From: Lachnospiraceae bacterium
GTDB taxonomy: Bacteria > Bacillota > Clostridia > Lachnospirales > Lachnospiraceae
DNA length: 63,379 nt
Direction of reading: 5' to 3'
Assembly (NCBI GenBank): GCA_017476665.1
Contig: JAFUZJ010000032.1
Span: 1 to 63,379, forward strand
A program made the translations under genes and the position numbers. Shown here piece after piece: positions 61,666 to 63,379 of this stretch (positions are counted from its first letter, which is position 1; each line of letters starts with the position of its first letter). Below the pieces are notes generated by a model. It had not been told where the DNA came from. It did not search any database and was given only the letters and a program-made list of their open reading frames with translations.

Positions 61666-62910
61666 TCACTGTTTCAAATAATTCCACGGCGATACATAAG
61701 AACCATTCTTACGCACACTGAAATGCAGATGATTTCCCGTGGAGCGTCCCGTACTGCCCACTGCCGCGATGGTCTCCCCTCTGGTCACGATATCACCGCT
61801 CTTCACATACAGCGCAGACGCGTGCATATAGATCGTATACAGCTCGTCACCATGATCGATCATGATATAATTGCCCATCGTGGAACTGTAGGTTGCCGCG
61901 ATGACCTTTCCGTCGTAGGCAGCGTAGATCGCCGTTCCCTTGGGTGATGCGAAATCCACACCGTTATGAAACTTCTGCACTCCCAGTGTGGGATGCATCC
62001 GCATGCCGTAATCATCCGAAACTCTGGTGTAAGATGCCAACGGAAACTTAAACTGACCGCCGTCATACGTGAGCACTGTGCCGTTCGCCGCGAGGATTGC
62101 CTTCTTCTCCGCATTGATGGCCGCCTCCAGTGCAGCGATCTCACCGTCCTGCTCCTTGATCATCTGCTCATATTCCTTGATGGCTTTCTGCTTTGTGTTG
62201 ATATCGGACTCATAGGCCGCGATATCTTTATTCTTCTGGTCGATCAGTGCTTCCAGATTCGCCTGTTCCGCTTCGACACCTTTCTTGGTCTCGTCCAGGA
62301 TTTCCCGCTCCAGCTCCAACTGCTCCTCACACAGCTCCACATACTCCCTGGTGGACTTAAATTCCTCATACATCTGTTTATCATATGCGGCAACTTTTTC
62401 AATAGAATCCGCATTGTTCACAAAATTCCCGAAACTGCCCGAGGAGAGCAGCACGTCCACCCACTGATTATTCCGGCTCTCATACATCAGCCGGATCCGT
62501 GCCACCATGGATCTCTGCTGTGCATCCTCCACTTCGATCGCCCTGTCCAGCTCCTCCAGTGTATCGGAAATCTCCTGTTCTTTGGCCTCGATCTGGGCAT
62601 TCAATCCTGAAATATTCTGCTCTATCTCCACCAGCTGCGAATCCAGCTGTGCCACATAATTCTTCAGATTCGCCCTCTGCGTCTCCAGGTTCTTCTTGAT
62701 CTTCTGCAGATCAGTCAGACTGTTCTTCAGCTTCGTCTTTTCCTTCTGCATCTCGGAGATCTGATTCTCTTTCGCCTTAATGCTGTCAGATGTAATAGAA
62801 GACATGGACGTCGCCGCCTGAGCAGGAAACCGTCCGATTCCCACTACCAAACCCAACGCTACGGCAACTGCAATGATTTTTTTATGCTTTTCTCTCACTC
62901 TCAATCTCAA
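61666..62910 (-). CDS. Murein hydrolase activator-type M23 peptidase with coiled coil
   Basis: 414 residues from a TTG at 62910 behind AAGAGGA; a GTG at 62898 is the alternative. A signal peptide (KKIIAVAVALGLVVGIGRFPAQA) is followed by a long coiled coil to about residue 265 (repeated K/E/Q heptads), then the LytM/M23 domain with zinc ligands in FHNGVDF and GNHLHFSV. This is the layout of EnvC/PcsB-like proteins that are switched on by FtsEX during septation. ftsX is just upstream, so this is the FtsEX partner. The M23 ligand set (H-x3-D, H-x-H) is complete, so it should be catalytically active, unlike E. coli EnvC. Confidence 0.9.
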   Translation of the reverse strand: MRLRVREKHKKIIAVAVALGLVVGIGRFPAQAATSMSSITSDSIKAKENQISEMQKEKTKLKNSLTDLQKIKKNLETQRANLKNYVAQLDSQLVEIEQNISGLNAQIEAKEQEISDTLEELDRAIEVEDAQQRSMVARIRLMYESRNNQWVDVLLSSGSFGNFVNNADSIEKVAAYDKQMYEEFKSTREYVELCEEQLELEREILDETKKGVEAEQANLEALIDQKNKDIAAYESDINTKQKAIKEYEQMIKEQDGEIAALEAAINAEKKAILAANGTVLTYDGGQFKFPLASYTRVSDDYGMRMHPTLGVQKFHNGVDFASPKGTAIYAAYDGKVIAATYSSTMGNYIMIDHGDELYTIYMHASALYVKSGDIVTRGETIAAVGSTGRSTGNHLHFSVRKNGSYVSPWNYLKQ

Positions 62911-62964
62911 TCTGTCGTCCTCTTGCTAAACTGTTGCCATTCAACTTACGCACTCATGCATCTG

Positions 62965-63379
62965 CTACACGTGCAAATGTTTTCTCACCGTAGAGATACT
63001 GCCCAAAAATCCGATTCCTACACCCACCAGCAAAGAGACCGGCGTCAGCACATGGAAGATCTCCTCCACAGACAGGAAGTGCAGGAACTCGCTGAGTACC
63101 GTAAAACGCCCCGTCACATACTCAAGCGCATAGTTATATACGCTGTAGATCACACCCAGCGGTATGACTGCACCGATCAGACCGATGATCATACCCTCGA
63201 TCACAAACGGCGCCCGCACGAAGAAATCCGTTGCACCGATATACTTCATAATGCCGATCTCTTCCTTCCGGACCGAGATTCCCATGGCAACCGTATTGCT
63301 GATCAGGAAAATGCTGACCGCCAGAAGCACTACCACAATGCCTGCCGACACATATGCAATCAGTAAGTTCACACCGCTC
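62965..63379 (-). CDS. ftsX: Cell-division protein FtsX, C-terminal part
   Basis: The frame is open across the right edge, so the N-terminus is missing; the reading from 63372 is only an internal GTG. The visible ~138 residues hold three of FtsX's four membrane helices: VVLLAVSIFLISNTVAMGI, then RKEEIGIMKYIGATDFFVRAPFVIEGMIIGLIGAVIPL and a last helix LTPVSLLVGVGIGFLGS. FtsX with the FtsE ATPase activates a peptidoglycan hydrolase at the septum; the following gene fits as that hydrolase. Confidence 0.92.
   Translation of the reverse strand, partial: SGVNLLIAYVSAGIVVVLLAVSIFLISNTVAMGISVRKEEIGIMKYIGATDFFVRAPFVIEGMIIGLIGAVIPLGVIYSVYNYALEYVTGRFTVLSEFLHFLSVEEIFHVLTPVSLLVGVGIGFLGSISTVRKHLHV

Noticed and set aside
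1-63379. CRISPR arrays, tRNA or rRNA genes, insertion-sequence transposases
   Set aside because: No regularly spaced repeats, cloverleaf-like genes or DDE transposases were seen; the only mobile element recognised is the group II intron, plus the Rpn-type nucleases.

Overview
The window looks like chromosomal DNA from an anaerobic Firmicute of the Lachnospiraceae/Clostridia type. The evidence is a Spo0A-type DNA-binding domain, an mbl-flhO-flhP cell-shape/flagellar cluster, cdaA-cdaR c-di-AMP genes, strong AGGAGG ribosome sites with occasional TTG/GTG starts, and many surface-glycan genes. There are no tRNA or rRNA genes and no CRISPR array. Most genes lie on the minus strand.

Region by region: (1) 1-4278 has an Rpn-type nuclease gene cut by the left edge, a pectin methylesterase without a signal peptide, and a divergent membrane-anchored SGNH hydrolase. 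(2) 4300-17371 is a glycan operon read leftward: a polyprenyl-phosphate-type glycosyltransferase, a DUF6020-like membrane protein, an FAD oxidoreductase, two more GT2 enzymes, a DegT aminotransferase, a GNAT acetyltransferase, a GtrB-like transferase and a polytopic GT-C-like protein. Two further membrane proteins follow, one on the plus strand. Together they suggest synthesis of an N-acylated amino sugar, its loading on a lipid carrier, and transfer outside the membrane. (3) 17535-23390 is an AT-richer accessory island: a small secreted peptide plus a BlaI/BlaR1-like regulator pair with near-perfect sigma-A promoters, a dead group II intron sitting in a terminator T-tract, a second Rpn nuclease, and a CdiA-CT-like tRNase-domain gene. 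The tRNase-like gene is bracketed by an 80-bp duplication of the end of the neighbouring ligase/polymerase gene. (4) 23393-33131 is an exopolysaccharide operon read leftward: initiating sugar-phosphate transferase, Wzz-like protein with a degenerate kinase-like tail, GT2, EpsG, a fused GT4-GT4, GT2, and an O-antigen ligase/Wzy-like protein. (5) 33266-37403 is another leftward operon with a GtrB-like GT2, a stand-alone Spo0A C-terminal domain, two membrane proteins and a frameshifted GT2.

(6) 37531-41499 holds a YuiD-type protein, a DUF3048 lipoprotein, leuA and HPr. (7) 41631-48680 reads recD2, comFC, a YvyF-like zinc protein, two unknown membrane proteins, cdaA and cdaR. (8) 48802-52014 is mbl, flhO, flhP and a FlgJ-like rod-binding protein. 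(9) 52270-63379 is ftsX (cut by the right edge), a coiled-coil M23 hydrolase, a Ctp-type S41 protease, uvrB and uvrA, with two membrane glycosyltransferase-like genes inserted among them.

The most unusual items are the receiver-less Spo0A domain inside a glycan operon, the peptide/BlaI/BlaR1-like module, the ligase-gene 3' end duplicated around a nuclease gene with only silent differences, the intron inserted in a terminator, and three large imperfect palindromes (8626-8739, 39262-39416, 49192-49349) between genes. All calls come from reading the sequence and recalling protein families; no database search was run.
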